NCBI RefSeq assembly: GCF_019915265.1
Contig: NZ_CP082780.1
Location: 3,715,501 to 3,779,500 of the forward strand
Reading direction: 5' to 3'
Source of the DNA: Bacillus aquiflavi
GTDB taxonomy: Bacteria > Bacillota > Bacilli > Bacillales > Cytobacillaceae
Length of the DNA: 64,000 nucleotides
The notes beneath the pieces were generated by a model. The model saw only the letters and a program-made list of their open reading frames with translations. It was not told the DNA's origin and searched no databases. How positions within the stretch are numbered: the first letter of the stretch is position 1; every line of letters begins with the position of its first letter. The translations under genes were made by a program, and so were the position numbers. Shown piece by piece: positions 46,180 through 55,849 of this stretch.

Positions 46180-46207
46180 TTGCAGTTTTCAATTAATTAT
46201 GTATAAT
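46180..46207 (+). promoter_or_regulatory. Probable sigma-A promoter of the regulator-pot operon
   Basis: TTGCAG (46180-46185), 16-base spacer, TATAAT (46202-46207). It lies about 95 bases before the regulator start, directly upstream of the AGTTTA/TAAACT array. Confidence 0.6.
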
Positions 46208-46223
46208 ATACTAGGGTTAAAAG

Positions 46224-46281
46224 TAAACTATTAGTTTAATATTTATAAACTTTATGACTATAAGTTTACTAATAATAAACT
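46224..46281. promoter_or_regulatory. Five alternating AGTTTA / TAAACT half sites, candidate operator
   Basis: TAAACT at 46224, AGTTTA at 46233, TAAACT at 46246, AGTTTA at 46263 and TAAACT at 46276. TAAACTATTAGTTTA (46224-46238) is a perfect palindrome. The array covers the leader of the XRE-cupin regulator gene and is the likely binding site of that protein. Confidence 0.6.
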
Positions 46282-46299
46282 TTGATTGAAGGTAATAAA

Positions 46300-46842
46300 A
46301 TGCGAATCGGAAAAAAAATAAAAAATTTGCGGTTGAAAAAAGGGTTAACTCAAGAAGAACTTGGAGAGCGTACTGATTTAAGCAAAGGGTATATTTCACA
46401 GCTTGAACGTGATTTGAGTTCTCCATCAATAGAAACGTTTTTTAATATTCTCGAAGTGCTTGGCTGTGCACCAAAAGAGTTTTTCGATGAGGAAGAGCGA
46501 GAACAGAAAGTAGTTTATGGAGAAGATGATCAGACTGAATTCATAGATGAAGAGCGCGGCTATGAAATTCAATGGCTTGTGCCTGAATCGAATGAGAATG
46601 AAATGGAGCCGATTAGATTGACGCTTCAGCCTCACGGCGAGTTTAAACAGTTTGAACCATCCCTATCTGAAACGTTTGCATTCGTACTAACAGGGCGAAT
46701 TAAGATTAAGCTTGGCAGGCAAATTTTTTCTGCAAAAGCGGGCGAAGCGATTTATTTTCATGCATCAGAGGAGCACCAAATAATTAATGACTGCAACGAG
46801 CCATCACAATTACTTCTTGTTGCTACTGAGTCTTATTTATAA
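46300..46842 (+). CDS. XRE-cupin regulator of the polyamine operon (PuuR-like)
   Basis: 180 residues from the ATG with GAAGGTAA. The N-terminal helix-turn-helix is IKNLRLKKGLTQEELGERTDLSKGYISQLERDLSSPS. The C-terminal cupin domain (LSETFAFVLTGRIKIKLG, then AGEAIYFHASEEHQIIN) probably binds the ligand. It lies 60 bases before potABCD on the same strand. Regulators of this build control polyamine genes, so it presumably senses spermidine or putrescine. Confidence 0.88.
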   Translation: MRIGKKIKNLRLKKGLTQEELGERTDLSKGYISQLERDLSSPSIETFFNILEVLGCAPKEFFDEEEREQKVVYGEDDQTEFIDEERGYEIQWLVPESNENEMEPIRLTLQPHGEFKQFEPSLSETFAFVLTGRIKIKLGRQIFSAKAGEAIYFHASEEHQIINDCNEPSQLLLVATESYL

Positions 46843-46904
46843 GGTGAAATTGATCTGTTCTTTACGCAGAAGAACAATACTTATTCAACAAGGGGTGAGC
46901 ACAG

Positions 46905-48011
46905 GTGACAAATAATACGATCATTCGCTTTGAACATGTGACAAAACAATACGACCAAGATCCACCTGTATTAAAAGATGTTAGCTTTGAAATCGAACGG
47001 GGGAAATTTTATACGCTGCTCGGTCCATCAGGCTGCGGTAAAACGACAATCCTTCGTTTAATCGCTGGTTTCACTGAGCCCACAAAAGGAAAAATTTATT
47101 TTAATGGAAAAATTGTGAACGATGTACCTGCTAATAAGCGACAAGTGAATACTGTTTTCCAAGACTATGCTCTGTTTCCACATTTAAATGTATTTGAAAA
47201 TATTGCTTTCGGCTTACGGATAAAAAAAATGAAAAATGCGGAGATTGAAAAAAGAGTAAAAGAAACGCTCCGTTTTGTAAATTTAGCTGGCTATGAAAAT
47301 AGAGAAATAACAGAAATGTCTGGTGGACAGCGTCAGCGTGTTGCAATTGCGCGGGCGATTGTGAATGAGCCCGAAGTCATTCTTCTTGATGAACCGCTAT
47401 CGGCTCTTGATTTGAAGCTGCGTACTGAAATGCAGTATGAATTACGCGAATTACAGCGCCGTCTTGGGATCACATTTATTTTTGTAACACATGACCAAGA
47501 AGAGGCGTTAGCAATGTCTGATGAAATTTTTGTTTTAAATAAAGGGAAAATTCAGCAAAGCGGAACGCCTACTGATATTTATGATGAACCAATTAATCGT
47601 TTTGTCGCCGATTTTATCGGGGAATCGAACATTATTCCAGGAAAAATGATTCGTGACTTTTTAGTTGAATTTGCGGGTAAGCAATTTGAATGTGTCGATC
47701 AAGGCTTTAACGACAATGAACCTGTTGAGATTGTCATCCGTCCTGAAGATTTAGAAATCACAAAGCGTGAGCAAGGAAAGCTGCAAGTAAAAGTTGACTC
47801 GCAGTTATTTCGCGGTGTACATTATGAAATTTGCTGCTATGACGAAGCAGGGAACGAATGGCTTGTTCATTCAACGAAAAAAGCTGTAGTAGGTGAGGAG
47901 ATCGGCCTTTATTTTGAATCAGAAGACATCCACGTTATGCGCTTTGGTGAAACTGAGGAAGAATTTGATAAGCGTCTGGAAGCGTATCAAGAGGTTGGCC
48001 ATGGTAAATAA
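46905..48011 (+). CDS. potA: Spermidine/putrescine ABC transporter ATP-binding protein
   Basis: 368 residues. Walker [11 protein letters not shown]-loop [11 protein letters not shown], signature [14 protein letters not shown], Walker [12 protein letters not shown] and switch His in [10 protein letters not shown] are all present. The C-terminal TOBE domain (VIRPEDLEI) is typical of PotA. GTG start after a GGGGTGAG site. Its end overlaps the potB start by 11 bases. It energises uptake through PotB and PotC. Confidence 0.95.
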   Translation: MTNNTIIRFEHVTKQYDQDPPVLKDVSFEIERGKFYTLLGPSGCGKTTILRLIAGFTEPTKGKIYFNGKIVNDVPANKRQVNTVFQDYALFPHLNVFENIAFGLRIKKMKNAEIEKRVKETLRFVNLAGYENREITEMSGGQRQRVAIARAIVNEPEVILLDEPLSALDLKLRTEMQYELRELQRRLGITFIFVTHDQEEALAMSDEIFVLNKGKIQQSGTPTDIYDEPINRFVADFIGESNIIPGKMIRDFLVEFAGKQFECVDQGFNDNEPVEIVIRPEDLEITKREQGKLQVKVDSQLFRGVHYEICCYDEAGNEWLVHSTKKAVVGEEIGLYFESEDIHVMRFGETEEEFDKRLEAYQEVGHGK

Positions 48012-48792
48012 AATACGTAATTTCTACTTAATACCGTACGTATTATGGATCGTACTCTTTGTTATTGCACCGATCGTTCTCATCCTTTACTATTCTTTTT
48101 TTGACATTGAAGGGCAATTTACACTTAGCAATTATCAAAATTTTTTTACACCGGTCTATTTAAAGATGACATTAAGCTCATTTTGGTATGCGTTTTTAAT
48201 TACAGTATTTTCATTGCTTGTTGCCTATCCTACGGCGTATTTACTGACGAAAACAAAGCATAAACAGTTATGGTTACTACTGATTATCGTTCCATCATGG
48301 ATAAACTTGCTGTTAAAAGCATACGCATTCCTTGGTATATTTGGAACTTATGGACCGACAAATTCGTTTTTACAAGCAATCGGAATCGGGACGAAGCAAA
48401 TTTTGTTTACTGATTTTAGTTTTGTATTTGTTTCTGTGTATATTTTTATTCCGTTTATGGTTCTTCCGATATTCAATGCGCTTGAAGAATTGAATAATTC
48501 TTTAGTTGATGCGGCAAGGGATCTTGGAGCGTCAGCATGGACAACGTTTCTAAGAGTTATTTTCCCGTTGACATTAGATGGGGTAAAATCTGGCTGTCAA
48601 GCAGTTTTCATTCCAGCTTTATCGTTATTTATGATAACGCGCTTAATTGCTGGAAACCGCGTTATCACATTAGGAACCGCCATTGAACAACATTTTCTTG
48701 TCACCCAAGATTGGGGTATGGGGGCAACGATTGCTGTGTTTTTAATTATTGCAATGGCAATCATTATGATTTTTACAGGAAATCGGAAGTGA
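48001..48792 (+). CDS. potB: Spermidine/putrescine ABC transporter permease
   Basis: 263 residues with six transmembrane helices. The EAA loop [24 protein letters not shown], which contacts PotA, lies near residue 170. The start was set at the ATG overlapping potA; longer in-frame extensions lie inside potA. It pairs with PotC to form the channel. Confidence 0.93.
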   Translation: MVNKIRNFYLIPYVLWIVLFVIAPIVLILYYSFFDIEGQFTLSNYQNFFTPVYLKMTLSSFWYAFLITVFSLLVAYPTAYLLTKTKHKQLWLLLIIVPSWINLLLKAYAFLGIFGTYGPTNSFLQAIGIGTKQILFTDFSFVFVSVYIFIPFMVLPIFNALEELNNSLVDAARDLGASAWTTFLRVIFPLTLDGVKSGCQAVFIPALSLFMITRLIAGNRVITLGTAIEQHFLVTQDWGMGATIAVFLIIAMAIIMIFTGNRK

Positions 48793-48802
48793 GGGATGGA
48801 AG

Positions 48803-49603
48803 ATGAAAAGAAAAAAAATTGCAAATATATACTTGTTTATCGTTTTTGTTATCCTTTACGCACCGATTTTGTATTTAATGATCTATTCTTTTAATAGCGG
48901 TGGTTCAATGCATAGTTTTGAAGGGTTTACACTTGATTGGTATAAAGAAGTTTTTGATGATACACGCTTATTAATTATCGTGTTAAATACGTTAGTCATT
49001 GCGCTTTTATCTGCGGCAATTTCGACGATTTTAGGTGTAATCGGAGCGGTTGCAATTATGTATGTGAAAAGACGGCAAATGAAAAATACACTTTTGAGCT
49101 TGAACAATGTATTAATTGTTAGTCCTGACGTTATTATCGGAGCCTCTTTCTTGATTTTATTTACAATTGTTGGTATAAAGCTCGGCTTTACATCTGTGCT
49201 TCTCTCACATATTGCATTTAGTGTTCCGATTGTTGTGATTATGGTTCTCCCGAAACTGCAAGAAATGGGCAGTACATTGATTGATGCAGCTCATGACTTA
49301 GGAGCAAGTAATTGGGATGTGTTGACAAAGGTTGTCTTACCGTTTATTACACCAGGTATTTTTGCAGGTTTTTTTATGGCGCTCACTTATTCGCTAGATG
49401 ATTTCGCTGTTACATTTTTTGTAACAGGTAATGGCTTTTCAACGTTATCAGTAGAAATTTATTCGCGGGCGCGACAAGGGATTTCATTATCGATCAATGC
49501 ATTATCAACACTTCTTTTCTTATTTACGATTGTGCTTGTAATCGGCTATTACTTCATTAATAAAAAAAGCAGCCGCCCAAAAGGATTGGGGGTTAGAAAA
49601 TGA
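48803..49603 (+). CDS. potC: Spermidine/putrescine ABC transporter permease
   Basis: 266 residues with six hydrophobic helices and the EAA motif LIDAAHDLGASNWDVLTKVVLPF near residue 155. The N-terminal YLMIYSFNSGGSMHSFEGFTLDWY loop is typical of PotC. Begins 10 bases after potB and overlaps potD by four bases. Confidence 0.93.
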   Translation: MKRKKIANIYLFIVFVILYAPILYLMIYSFNSGGSMHSFEGFTLDWYKEVFDDTRLLIIVLNTLVIALLSAAISTILGVIGAVAIMYVKRRQMKNTLLSLNNVLIVSPDVIIGASFLILFTIVGIKLGFTSVLLSHIAFSVPIVVIMVLPKLQEMGSTLIDAAHDLGASNWDVLTKVVLPFITPGIFAGFFMALTYSLDDFAVTFFVTGNGFSTLSVEIYSRARQGISLSINALSTLLFLFTIVLVIGYYFINKKSSRPKGLGVRK

Positions 49604-50673
49604 AACAACTTGTACGAATGTTTATGATCGTGTTTATCGTTGCGTTTGCCGTCATGTACTTAGTTTCTAAGCTTAACTCTGCTCAAGGCTATTCAGGCGC
49701 AAATACTTTAACGGTTTATAATTGGGGCGATTATATTGATCCCGCTTTAATAACGAAGTTTGAAAAAGAAAGTGGATTAAAAGTCATTATTGAAACATTC
49801 GATTCTAATGAGGCGATGATGACAAAGATCACACAAGGAGGAACAACATTTGATTTAGCGGTTCCTTCTGAATATGCGATTAGTAAGATGAAGGAAGAAA
49901 ACTTATTAATTCCATTAGATCATTCAAAGCTTCCAAATTTAAAATATATTCATCCCCGTTTTATGGATTTGTCATTTGATCCGAATAATGAATATTCAAT
50001 CCCTTATTTTTGGGGAACGGTCGGAATTGTGTATCATTCGGAAATGTTAAATGGTAAAAAGATTACAAGCTGGAATGACTTATGGGATAAAGATTTGCGC
50101 AATCAAATTTTATTAATTGATGGAGCCCGTGAGACGATTGGTTTTGGTTTAAATAGTCTCCATTATTCATTGAATGATACAAACGTCGCGCATCTTCAGG
50201 AAGCAAAAAGGAAGCTTGATACATTAACTCCAAATGTGAGAGCTATTGTTGGAGACGAGATCAAAATGCTTCTTGCGAATGAGGAAGCAGCTGTTGGTGT
50301 TGTATGGTCTGGTGATGCGGCCGAAATCATTAGTGAAAATGAAAAGCTTGATTATGTAGTGCCTAAAGAGGGCTCAAACTTATGGTTTGATAATATCGTT
50401 ATTCCGAAAGGTGCAAAAAACATTGCGGGAGCCCATCAGTTTATTAACTTTATTCTTGATCCTAAAAACGCGGCGCAAAATGCTGAGTATGTCGGCTATT
50501 CAACACCAAATGAAACAGCATTACAATATCTTCCGAAAAAAATTGCTGAAGATAAGCGATTCTACCCCGATCCAGAACAAACAGAGAAACTTGAAGTTTA
50601 TGAAAATCTAGGTAAAAAAATGCTGGCTTATTATAATGACCTTTTTCTCGAATTTAAAATGCATCGAAAATAA
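49600..50673 (+). CDS. potD: Polyamine-binding protein of the Pot transporter
   Basis: 357 residues. After an N-terminal hydrophobic helix comes the PotD-type binding fold: LTVYNWGDYIDPALITKFEKE, then VPSEYAISKM, FWGTVGIVYHSEM and VVWSGDAAE (acidic residues contacting polyamine). No cysteine follows the helix, so it is anchored by an uncleaved N-terminal segment rather than by a lipid, unlike most Gram-positive binding proteins. Last gene of the operon; a terminator follows. Confidence 0.92.
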   Translation: MKQLVRMFMIVFIVAFAVMYLVSKLNSAQGYSGANTLTVYNWGDYIDPALITKFEKESGLKVIIETFDSNEAMMTKITQGGTTFDLAVPSEYAISKMKEENLLIPLDHSKLPNLKYIHPRFMDLSFDPNNEYSIPYFWGTVGIVYHSEMLNGKKITSWNDLWDKDLRNQILLIDGARETIGFGLNSLHYSLNDTNVAHLQEAKRKLDTLTPNVRAIVGDEIKMLLANEEAAVGVVWSGDAAEIISENEKLDYVVPKEGSNLWFDNIVIPKGAKNIAGAHQFINFILDPKNAAQNAEYVGYSTPNETALQYLPKKIAEDKRFYPDPEQTEKLEVYENLGKKMLAYYNDLFLEFKMHRK

Positions 50674-50690
50674 GCTACTTTTAAATAACT

Positions 50691-50722
50691 ATTACAGCGG
50701 GGATGAAAAACTTCCGCTGTAA
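50691..50722. terminator. Bidirectional terminator between potD and the exporter gene
   Basis: ATTACAGCGG / CCGCTGTAAT perfect 10-bp stem with a 12-base loop, between convergent genes. Confidence 0.75.
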
Positions 50723-50726
50723 TAGA

Positions 50727-51782
50727 TTAACCGTGCTTTACGTGCTTTTTCGTTTCTTTTATGTATGAAGGTGCATATTTATTTAAGTTAAATATTAAAT
50801 GATAAATCGAAATAAATTCATATATAACCGTCCATTTAGCTGTGAAAAGCTCCCCATCGCTATTTTCTATCTCTGTTGCAAATTGTTCATCTTCTAACAG
50901 ATGAATAAGCTCTTTCATCTGTTCATGGTAACGGTGATCATTCAAGCTTTCCTCATTGCGCAGTCCATTGACAACTTGCTGCAAAATAAATGCAAGTGTC
51001 GTTGACTGTTTTTCATCCCAATTAAAAGATTCTGTTCGATTAGCTAAGAGGTTTCCTAAATGAAAGTGAATTTGCCGTAGCACATTTAACATTTCTTTCT
51101 CTTTTAAAAAAAGATTCAAGTCTGCCTCTGAAAATCGGTGAAACTCCCAATCAGCTTCTTGGAAGCGGCAAAGCGTTTCTGTTTTATTAAGGTCAGTCTG
51201 TAACTCGGAAAAAATGACTTCAGCTTTATTATTACCTGGATGACCAGATAATAGCTCTGTCATCAATATGTTTACGGCGTCTCCTGTCTTTTTAAATAAT
51301 GAAATCATATTATTTGAAATGAGTGTTCCATATTTAGGTGGAAAAATAAATATATTTACTAGCGTGGAAACAACTAGTCCAGTTGTTGTCGTTCCGAGAC
51401 GAACAAAAAATGATGCAAAAAAATCACTCTGTACGACCTCAATCATTGCAACGGCTGTAAGAGTTGCAACGAGCAATCCTGCATGTAGTTTTAATTTATA
51501 ACAAGTGATAATTGTAAGCACAGCAGCACAAGTATATGTAATGGGCGAGTTCCCAAAAATAGAAATAAAGATAACTGCATATGCAGAGCCGATAGCTGAA
51601 GCAGGAAAACGGATAAAGCTTTTTTTAACAGAATCTCTTGCCGTAGGTTCGATCGTGACAATGGCGGTAATGACCGCAAATACTGCTGGCCAATTTAGCC
51701 ACTGACAGATTAGCGCTGTAAAGAAAACAGCAATTCCAGTCTTCATTACTCGATCCCCTATTAATAAGGATAACTTTTTCAT
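50727..51782 (-). CDS. Aromatic acid exporter family protein (ArAE_1 / FUSC type)
   Basis: 351 residues. The first 150 hold four to six hydrophobic helices with the family start VMKTGIAVFFTALICQWLNWPAVFAVITAIVTIEPTA (positions about 12-50). The second half is soluble and helical (LFKKTGDAVNILMTELL onwards). This matches aromatic acid exporter family 1 proteins of Bacillus. Export of aromatic acids is inferred from the family name; substrates are rarely tested. Single gene. Confidence 0.82.
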   Translation of the reverse strand: MKKLSLLIGDRVMKTGIAVFFTALICQWLNWPAVFAVITAIVTIEPTARDSVKKSFIRFPASAIGSAYAVIFISIFGNSPITYTCAAVLTIITCYKLKLHAGLLVATLTAVAMIEVVQSDFFASFFVRLGTTTTGLVVSTLVNIFIFPPKYGTLISNNMISLFKKTGDAVNILMTELLSGHPGNNKAEVIFSELQTDLNKTETLCRFQEADWEFHRFSEADLNLFLKEKEMLNVLRQIHFHLGNLLANRTESFNWDEKQSTTLAFILQQVVNGLRNEESLNDHRYHEQMKELIHLLEDEQFATEIENSDGELFTAKWTVIYEFISIYHLIFNLNKYAPSYIKETKKHVKHG

Positions 51783-51974
51783 ACAATCGCCTCAGCCTAT
51801 TTCTTTCATTTTGTATATGCCCTTTTTAAATAAAGGGGCAGCAGAATTCCAATTATCCATTAATGTTATTGTAGCAAATTTTTTATCATCCGTTGTTTTA
51901 GGCTTGAGACTGCAGTCACCCAAAATAATCCTTTATAAAAAAACGGATTGCGGCATAATTAAAATGCTTCATTA

Positions 51975-52901
51975 TTATACTGCTGTCTTTTTCTTCATTC
52001 CCGTACTTAAGAAATTTGTCCCAATTACACCTAAAATAATCATAGAAGCTCCGATTATATGATAATAATAAAGTTGTTCATGTAAAAATACTGCCCCGGC
52101 AATAATCGAAACTAATGTGGAGAGGTTGCCAAACACACTCATTTTAGAAGCTTCGATTTTTGAGAGTACATAATTAGATAATAACGCTGTGACTAGGGAG
52201 GACAAAACGCCTAAATAAAGTATTGCTATTACAAACATCGGACTTAGTAGTGGTTTTATATACAAATGCAAGCTCCCATTAAAACCATTCTTCATAAGAG
52301 AGATGCTATTAAAGGTTAAAAAAGCAATGGTCATCATCATAAATGTTAAATCCGTCGGAGTGAATTTTTTCGTTAAAGGGCGGGCTAAAACACTGTACCC
52401 AGCGAATGAAAAAGCTGAGATCAGTAATAATAGTGTTCCCTTTAAATTAGCAACATTTAAGGCCGTTCCTTTCATAATAAAAATATAAATAACACCAGAA
52501 ACCGATAGAATAATAGATAATTTTTGCCAAATAGTTGTTTTTTCTTTAAGAAAAATAGTAGCTAAAATTAAAGTGAAAATTGGAATCGTAGCTTGAACAA
52601 TTCCCGCTTCCGAAGAAGTCGTATACACAAGTCCAAAAATTTGAAATGCAAAAAACATTGTCGGATAAAACAATGCAAGTGGCAAAATACGAATAATATC
52701 TTTCAACTGGATCGTTAATTTAATCCAACCGAATATAACTGGGATTAATATCGCAATAAAAGAAGCTGTAAAGCGGTGTGCAAGCGTATCAATCGGATCA
52801 GCAACGGTCAAAGTCAATTTAAAAAATAGAAAGGAGAAGCCGATAATAAATGAATATGTGAAAGCTGCGATATAAGCTTTACCTGTTTGTTTGTCCAGCA
52901 T
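51975..52901 (-). CDS. EamA/DMT-family transporter
   Basis: 308 residues with ten hydrophobic helices arranged as two EamA repeats. Typical elements are the helix-ending TSSEAGIVQATIPIFTLILA near residue 95 and, in the second repeat, SSLVTALLSNYVLSKIEASKMSVFGNL. Probably exports amino acids or other metabolites. GGAGTGATC lies upstream of the ATG. Roughly 190 bases without a gene separate it from the exporter before it. Confidence 0.85.
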   Translation of the reverse strand: MLDKQTGKAYIAAFTYSFIIGFSFLFFKLTLTVADPIDTLAHRFTASFIAILIPVIFGWIKLTIQLKDIIRILPLALFYPTMFFAFQIFGLVYTTSSEAGIVQATIPIFTLILATIFLKEKTTIWQKLSIILSVSGVIYIFIMKGTALNVANLKGTLLLLISAFSFAGYSVLARPLTKKFTPTDLTFMMMTIAFLTFNSISLMKNGFNGSLHLYIKPLLSPMFVIAILYLGVLSSLVTALLSNYVLSKIEASKMSVFGNLSTLVSIIAGAVFLHEQLYYYHIIGASMIILGVIGTNFLSTGMKKKTAV

Positions 52902-53079
52902 TTGATCACTCCTTTAAAACTAGTCTAACTGGCTATTATATTTGTTTCAATCATTATGACATCGTGGCAGTTTCCATGTCTAGCTGTCTAATAAGTTTAA
53001 GCATGTTTTTTTTATGATAAAAATGTTTACAATTGACGGTTTGAAGAAAAGATAACAATTATGCTATTTTTACGCTTAC

Positions 53080-53137
53080 ATTACAGCAGTTTACATTTTT
53101 GTAACAATCATTTACATATCTGTTACAAATATTTACA
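53080..53137 (+). promoter_or_regulatory. PhoP-box-like array of six TTTACA-type repeats
   Basis: ATTACA (53080), TTTACA (53090), GTAACA (53101), TTTACA (53111), GTTACA (53122) and TTTACA (53132) recur every 10-11 bases, one helix turn. The Bacillus response regulator PhoP binds direct TTAACA-like repeats with this spacing. The array ends 80 bases before phnD. It predicts induction by phosphate starvation. Confidence 0.7.
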
Positions 53138-53216
53138 AAAGATTCATGTTAGTTTAAAGTACAAGTGTTATGTTAGACCTAGTTTCGTAAAATATTATGA
53201 AAGCTGGAGGGTTTAT

Positions 53217-54170
53217 ATGTTTAAGAAAATCGCATTAATGGGAATGTCATTTGCCTTAGCGACTGGCTTACTAAGCGGATGCGGCTCAAGTGGCGACAAA
53301 AAAGCGTCAAAGTCTGATGACGGAAAAAAAGAGGAAGCATCAGGATACATACCAGAAACTTTAACAGTACAGTTTGTTCCATCACAAAATGCAGATACAC
53401 TTGAAGCAAAAGCGAAGCCTTTAGAAGATCTTTTAAGCGAACAATTAGATATCCCTGTTAAAGTCAGTGTTTCGACTGACTATAATACAATTATTGAAGC
53501 GATGGCATCCAAAAAAGTTGACGTAGGATTTTTACCTCCTACTGCTTACGTGTTAGCAAAGGAAAAAGGTGCTGCGGAAGTCATTCTTCAATCACAACGT
53601 TATGGTGTAGATGATGAAACTGGAGAATGGACAGAAGAGCTTGTTGACTTTTATAAATCAATGTTTATTGTGAAAAAAGATTCAGATATTAAAAGTATTA
53701 AAGACTTGAAAGGGAAAAAGATTGCATTCCAAAACGTAACATCTTCAGCTGGGTACGTATGGCCTGCTGCGAAACTAATGGAAGCAGATATTGATCCGCT
53801 CAAAGATGTAGAAGGAGTTACTTTAAAAGGGCATGACCAAGCAATTATCGCCTTATTAAATGGTGATGTTGATGCGGCTGTTGTGTTCCAAGATGCGCGT
53901 AATATCGTTAAAGATGAGTTTCCAACTGTATTCGAAGATACGAAAGTAATTGAATTCACTGAAAATATTCCAAATGATACAGTTTCTATTCGTTCAGACA
54001 TGGACAAAGAATGGGTAGAGAAAGTACAAAATGCATTTATTGATATTGGTAAAGACCCAGAAGGTTTAAAAATAATTCAAGAGATCTACAATCATGAAGG
54101 TTATGTGACATCAGAAGACAGTGTTTTCGAAATTGTTCGTGAATATTCTGAGAAAGTAAAAACAGACTGA
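53217..54170 (+). CDS. phnD: Phosphonate/phosphorus-compound ABC transporter binding lipoprotein
   Basis: 317 residues from the ATG after TGGAGGG; in-frame codons further upstream lie in the control region. It has a lipoprotein signal with lipobox LLSGC, a charged linker, and a PhnD-type fold: LTVQFVPSQNADTLEAKAKPLEDLL, then VDVGFLPPTAYVLAKE, FQNVTSSAGYVWPA (substrate loop) and GDVDAAVVFQDA. Delivers phosphonate, phosphite or a related compound to PhnC/PhnE. Confidence 0.92.
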   Translation: MFKKIALMGMSFALATGLLSGCGSSGDKKASKSDDGKKEEASGYIPETLTVQFVPSQNADTLEAKAKPLEDLLSEQLDIPVKVSVSTDYNTIIEAMASKKVDVGFLPPTAYVLAKEKGAAEVILQSQRYGVDDETGEWTEELVDFYKSMFIVKKDSDIKSIKDLKGKKIAFQNVTSSAGYVWPAAKLMEADIDPLKDVEGVTLKGHDQAIIALLNGDVDAAVVFQDARNIVKDEFPTVFEDTKVIEFTENIPNDTVSIRSDMDKEWVEKVQNAFIDIGKDPEGLKIIQEIYNHEGYVTSEDSVFEIVREYSEKVKTD

Positions 54171-54205
54171 TTTATTGCAAAGTGATGATTGAATAGGAAT
54201 AATTT

Positions 54206-54242
54206 ACAGCCAGTCGAATTGTGCGTACTGGCTGTATTTTTG
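54206..54242 (+). terminator. Internal terminator between phnD and phnC
   Basis: ACAGCCAGT / ACTGGCTGT stem with a 12-base loop followed by ATTTTTG. It lies inside the operon, so it probably lets more phnD message be made than transporter message. Confidence 0.75.
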
Positions 54243-54287
54243 CCCATATGAAACTGTTAATTATACGTATAGAAGGTTGGGAGAGTC

Positions 54288-55061
54288 ATGATAGAGTTTC
54301 GAAACGTATCAAAAACGTATCCGAACGGAACGAGAGGTTTAGATCATGTTAATTTAAAGATTCATAAAGGTGAATTTATCGTCATTGTTGGACTTTCGGG
54401 TGCTGGAAAGTCTACTTTGTTACGATCAATTAATCGATTAAATGAAATTTCAAGTGGAGAAATTATCATTGACGGAAAATCGATTACGAAGGCAAGAGGT
54501 AAAGGGTTGCGAACAATTCGTCGTGATATCGGAATGATTTTCCAAAATTTTAATTTAGTTAAGCGTTCTTCAGTGATGAGAAATGTTCTCTCAGGAAGGG
54601 TCGGCTATCATTCTACAATGCGAACGGTGTTAGGTTTATTCCCGAAAGAGGATGTTCAATTAGCATTACAGGCGTTAAAGAGAGTGAATATTTTAGAAAA
54701 GGCGTATGCCCGTGCCGATGAACTTTCAGGAGGACAGCAACAACGTGTTGCCATTGCGCGAACATTAGCACAAGAGGCTAAAATCATTCTTGCTGATGAA
54801 CCAGTCGCTTCGCTAGATCCGCTTACAACGAAGCAAGTAATGGATGATTTGAAACGGATTAATCAAGAACTTGGAATTACAACGATTGTGAATTTGCACT
54901 TTGTTGATCTTGCAAGAGAGTATGCAACTAGAATAATCGGTCTTCGAGCAGGAAAGGTCGTATTCGATGGTCCCGTAGCAGCTGCAACAGATGAAAAATT
55001 TGAGGAAATATACGGTAGAGAGATTGAGTCTGATGAACTGTTAGGAGAGACTGCTGGATGA
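54288..55061 (+). CDS. phnC: Phosphonate ABC transporter ATP-binding protein
   Basis: 257 residues with Walker [11 protein letters not shown]-loop [19 protein letters not shown], signature [14 protein letters not shown], Walker [13 protein letters not shown] and a histidine switch (VNLHFVDLA). The long [11 protein letters not shown] insertion after the Q loop is typical of PhnC. It overlaps the first phnE by four bases. Confidence 0.94.
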   Translation: MIEFRNVSKTYPNGTRGLDHVNLKIHKGEFIVIVGLSGAGKSTLLRSINRLNEISSGEIIIDGKSITKARGKGLRTIRRDIGMIFQNFNLVKRSSVMRNVLSGRVGYHSTMRTVLGLFPKEDVQLALQALKRVNILEKAYARADELSGGQQQRVAIARTLAQEAKIILADEPVASLDPLTTKQVMDDLKRINQELGITTIVNLHFVDLAREYATRIIGLRAGKVVFDGPVAAATDEKFEEIYGREIESDELLGETAG

Positions 55062-55849
55062 GTGAAATTGCGAAAAACACAATAAGTAAACCTCCTCGTA
55101 AGACAAAGCATATTTTTACACTGGCATTAGTTGTTGTGCTTGCTTGGGGAAGCGCAGTACAAACTGAATCGTCTTTTAAAGAGCTGTGGGCGGGCTTGCC
55201 TAATATGTGGGATTTGCTCGTAGAAATGTTTCCTCCAGATTGGGGCTATTTTAGTAATATTAAAGATGCCTTATTAGAAACAATTCGTATGGCCGTATTA
55301 GGAACAACCTTTGGTGCTATATTAGCGATTCCGATTTCATTATTATCTGCTGGGAATATCGTGAAAATTCCTTTTCTTTATCAAACTGCTCGTTTTATTC
55401 TTAATTTAATTCGTACAATCCCAGACCTCCTTCTTGCAGCTATTTTTGTTGCTATTTTTGGGATTGGCCCATTTGCAGGGATGTTAGCGCTGACGTTTTT
55501 CTCTTTAGGAATTATTGCGAAATTAACGTTTGAATCGATTGAGTCGATTGATCCTGGTCCATTAGAAGCAATGACAGCTTCTGGAGCTAACAAAATTCAA
55601 TGGATTCATTTTGGTGTGATCCCTCAAGTGACTCCCCATTTTATTTCATATGTACTTTATACATTTGAAGTAAACATTCGGGCAGCAGCGATTTTAGGTT
55701 ATGTAGGTGCAGGAGGGATCGGACAATACTATGAAAAGACATTGGGATTCCTACAGTATGATAGAACAAATGCGATTATCATTTACACGCTCGTTGTCAT
55801 TTTAATCATTGACTACATTAGTACGAAGCTACGGGAGAAATTAGTATGA
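55058..55849 (+). CDS. phnE: Phosphonate ABC transporter permease, first
   Basis: 263 residues with six hydrophobic helices and the PhnE-type loop [31 protein letters not shown] near residue 170. Also [17 protein letters not shown]. The two permeases presumably form a heterodimer. It overlaps phnC and the next permease by four bases each. Confidence 0.93.
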   Translation: MSEIAKNTISKPPRKTKHIFTLALVVVLAWGSAVQTESSFKELWAGLPNMWDLLVEMFPPDWGYFSNIKDALLETIRMAVLGTTFGAILAIPISLLSAGNIVKIPFLYQTARFILNLIRTIPDLLLAAIFVAIFGIGPFAGMLALTFFSLGIIAKLTFESIESIDPGPLEAMTASGANKIQWIHFGVIPQVTPHFISYVLYTFEVNIRAAAILGYVGAGGIGQYYEKTLGFLQYDRTNAIIIYTLVVILIIDYISTKLREKLV

